Source of the DNA: an uncultured Pseudoteredinibacter sp.
GTDB lineage: Bacteria; Pseudomonadota; Gammaproteobacteria; Pseudomonadales; Cellvibrionaceae
DNA: 64,000 nt
Assembly (NCBI RefSeq): GCF_947502065.1
Contig: NZ_CANMYE010000003.1
Location: 248,001 to 312,000, forward strand
Direction: 5' to 3'
Shown here: positions 62,512-64,000 of the stretch, in pieces
Layout of the letters: every line of letters begins with the position of its first letter
How positions within the stretch are numbered: position 1 is the first letter of the stretch
Made by a program: the position numbers and the translations under genes
Notes under the pieces: generated by a model
What the model was told of the DNA's origin: nothing
Database searches by the model: none
Seen by the model: only the letters and a program-made list of their open reading frames with translations

Positions 62512-63588
62512 ATGGCCGATTTATTTGAGAACCCAATAGGCCTTTGTGGCTTTGAATTTGTAGAGTTTGCTGCCGCTGAAAAAGGGGTTTTAGAGCCTGT
62601 ATTTGAATCACTAGGCTTCACCCATATCGCCAACCACCGCAGCAAAGACTGCCAATTATGGCGCCAAGGTGATATTAACTTTATCACCAACTATGAGAAG
62701 AACAGCCCAGCTTATTACTTTGCAGAAGAGCACGGCCCTTGTGCCTGCGGCCTGGCCTTTCGCGTAAAAGATTCCCGTCATGCCTATGATGAAGTTGTTA
62801 AGCGCGGCGCACAGCCAATGGACGTTAAAACCGGCCCCATGGAGCTTAACCTTCCTGCCGTAAAAGGTATTGGAGGCGCCGCCCTATACCTCGTGGACCG
62901 CTTTGAGCCCAACTCAAGTATCTACGATATCGATTTCGTCTACCTAGAAGGCGTTGATAAGCACCCTGAGGGCTGTGGCTTTAAAGTGATCGATCACCTT
63001 ACCCACAATGTTTATCGCGGTCGTATGAATTATTGGGCGAATTACTACGAGAGCCTCTTTAACTTTAAAGAGATTCGCTACTTCGATATTAAAGGCGAAT
63101 ACACTGGCTTACAGTCGCGTGCAATGACTGCACCCGACGGTCTAATCCGTATTCCTCTGAATGAAGAAGCTGCAGGTGGTAAAGGTCAGATCGAAGAATA
63201 CTTAATGGCCTATAATGGCGAAGGGATTCAGCATATTGCCTTTTCTTGCGACAATCTTATCGAGTGCTGGGACAAGCTAAAAGAAAAGGATATTCCTTTT
63301 ATGACAGCCCCGCCAAATACCTATTATGAGATGCTAGAAGAGCGTTTACCTGGCCATGGCGAGCCAGTAGATGAGCTGCAAAAACGCGGTATTTTGTTAG
63401 ATGGAACCACCGAAGGTGGTGAGCCACGCCTATTACTGCAAATCTTCTCAGAAACCCAGGTAGGCCCCATCTTCTTCGAATTTATTCAGCGTAAAGAAGA
63501 CGATGGTTTTGGTGAAGGCAACTTTAAAGCGCTATTTGAGTCGATGGAACGCGATCAAATTCGCCGCGGTGCTTTAGACGTAGAGTAA
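62512..63588 (+). CDS. hpd: 4-hydroxyphenylpyruvate dioxygenase
   Basis: 358 residues from ATG 62512; AAGGAG lies 6 nt upstream and the length equals pseudomonad HPPD, so the longer frame from 62464 is rejected. It converts 4-hydroxyphenylpyruvate to homogentisate with O2 in tyrosine catabolism. Double VOC fold. Iron ligands: His in [16 protein letters not shown], His in [12 protein letters not shown], Glu in [22 protein letters not shown] and the C-terminal [13 protein letters not shown] are diagnostic. hmgA and fahA are not in the window. A strong terminator follows. Confidence 0.97.
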   Translation: MADLFENPIGLCGFEFVEFAAAEKGVLEPVFESLGFTHIANHRSKDCQLWRQGDINFITNYEKNSPAYYFAEEHGPCACGLAFRVKDSRHAYDEVVKRGAQPMDVKTGPMELNLPAVKGIGGAALYLVDRFEPNSSIYDIDFVYLEGVDKHPEGCGFKVIDHLTHNVYRGRMNYWANYYESLFNFKEIRYFDIKGEYTGLQSRAMTAPDGLIRIPLNEEAAGGKGQIEEYLMAYNGEGIQHIAFSCDNLIECWDKLKEKDIPFMTAPPNTYYEMLEERLPGHGEPVDELQKRGILLDGTTEGGEPRLLLQIFSETQVGPIFFEFIQRKEDDGFGEGNFKALFESMERDQIRRGALDVE

Positions 63589-63615
63589 AGCGAAGTTTTT
63601 AGCCCGCTAAGAAGC

Positions 63616-63644
63616 AAAAGGCCAAGCAACTCGCTTGGCCTTTT
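63616..63644 (+). terminator. Rho-independent terminator after hpd
   Basis: AAAAGGCCAAGC (63616-63627), loop AACTC, GCTTGGCCTTTT (63633-63644), then more T residues to 63647. It is 28 bp after the hpd stop. Confidence 0.95.
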
Positions 63645-63703
63645 TTTGTTTGTTCAACGCTTTTTTGTACAATGCTATTTTGTGCAACGCTGTGCAAACA
63701 AGC

Positions 63704-64000
63704 TCATTCTTTCTGCTCTTCATCTTCCTTTTTACCGCCAGCGGCTGTAGGAAGTAAATTGCTAAGGAAGTTTAATACCGCCATTTGCTGGGACACTTCA
63801 GGCTCACCCGGGGCGGTAAGCAAGGGTGAAACAACGTACAAGGCGCCCATTCGCTCATCCCCTTTGCCGCTACCACAGTAGCTCGGGCCACTCATCGCCC
63901 AAGCAGCGCCCTTATGCCCCGCCAGGCCAACCGGACAGCTACCATCGGCTGTCGCCAAGCCACCGGCAACTGTTTCGCCCTCTGCACTAAAACTGGTCAA
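63704..64000 (-). CDS. Unknown protein, C-terminal part (5' end outside window)
   Basis: 98 codons from the right edge to the stop at 63704. The TTG at the edge is not evidence for a start; the gene continues beyond 64000. The visible part is Gly/Ala-rich with two cysteines (DGSCPVGLAGHKG and GPSYCGSGKG), then a PLLTAPGEPEVSQQMAVLNFLSNLLP segment (shown here in part) and a very acidic-basic tail (GGKKEDEEQKE). I do not recognise a family. Confidence 0.6.
   Translation of the reverse strand: MTSFSAEGETVAGGLATADGSCPVGLAGHKGAAWAMSGPSYCGSGKGDERMGALYVVSPLLTAPGEPEVSQQMAVLNFLSNLLPTAAGGKKEDEEQKE

Overview
The window looks like chromosomal DNA of a free-living, probably marine, gammaproteobacterium. 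The reasons are RF2 with the classical in-frame UGA frameshift site in a prfB-lysS pair, two TonB-dependent receptors (one with a FecI/FecR signalling pair), PaaZ-type phenylacetate catabolism, an ActP/DUF485 solute-sodium symporter pair, VF530 and DUF1059 small proteins, and moderate GC content. The genus cannot be fixed from sequence alone. I see no rRNA, tRNA, CRISPR array, prophage or insertion sequence. The window cuts a gene at each end.

Layout. 1-4754: end of an HDOD protein, a SAM methyltransferase, and a prfB-lysS-ung run on the minus strand. 5127-9705: diguanylate cyclase, a serine/threonine-dehydratase-fold PLP enzyme, a FosA-type glutathione transferase, and an Lrp-type regulator divergent from leucine dehydrogenase. 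9989-12845: periplasmic TPR protein, DesK/DesR-like two-component pair and an SMR efflux protein. 13110-20720: M24 peptidase, a periplasmic binding-protein-like gene overlapping a histidine kinase, a NarL-type kinase/regulator pair and a 600-residue helical protein of unknown function. 21037-24012: DUF2141 protein plus carotenoid oxygenase, then a patatin. 24031-26537: a patch of small orphan genes ending in a 192-bp tandem repeat with REP-like palindromes.

26538-37204 holds divergent paaZ and paaK (phenylacetate), a FecI-FecR-TonB receptor surface-signalling cassette, and DUF485-ActP. A repeat-rich non-coding patch (37205-37523) separates this from a 1629-residue exported protein with pentapeptide repeats, discoidin-like domains, thrombospondin-3-like calcium repeats and a C-terminal sorting-type tail. 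A 7TMR-DISM hybrid kinase with a LuxR-type regulator and a beta-carbonic anhydrase follow.

47120-61450 is the most interesting block. It contains a TonB receptor, an IclR regulator, a GH172 (DUF2961) glycosidase, a complete sugar ABC transporter whose binding protein resembles the furanose binder YtfQ, an aldo/keto reductase, an amidohydrolase-type lactonase, a UxaA-type dehydratase, an FAH-family enzyme, FucU mutarotase and an exported esterase. Together they predict uptake and non-phosphorylating oxidation of L-fucose or the stereochemically equivalent D-arabinose, probably released from a furanosidic glycan. The enzyme set (IclR, UxaA-type dehydratase, amidohydrolase) recalls the Campylobacter fuc locus but uses an FAH enzyme at the last step. 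Transport, release and catabolism are in one tightly coupled run with repeated 4-bp start/stop overlaps.

The right end (61456-64000) has a hotdog thioesterase and an AsnC-type regulator divergent from 4-hydroxyphenylpyruvate dioxygenase. Together with paaZ/paaK and leucine dehydrogenase this points to a lifestyle using amino acids and aromatics as well as algal or bacterial polysaccharides.
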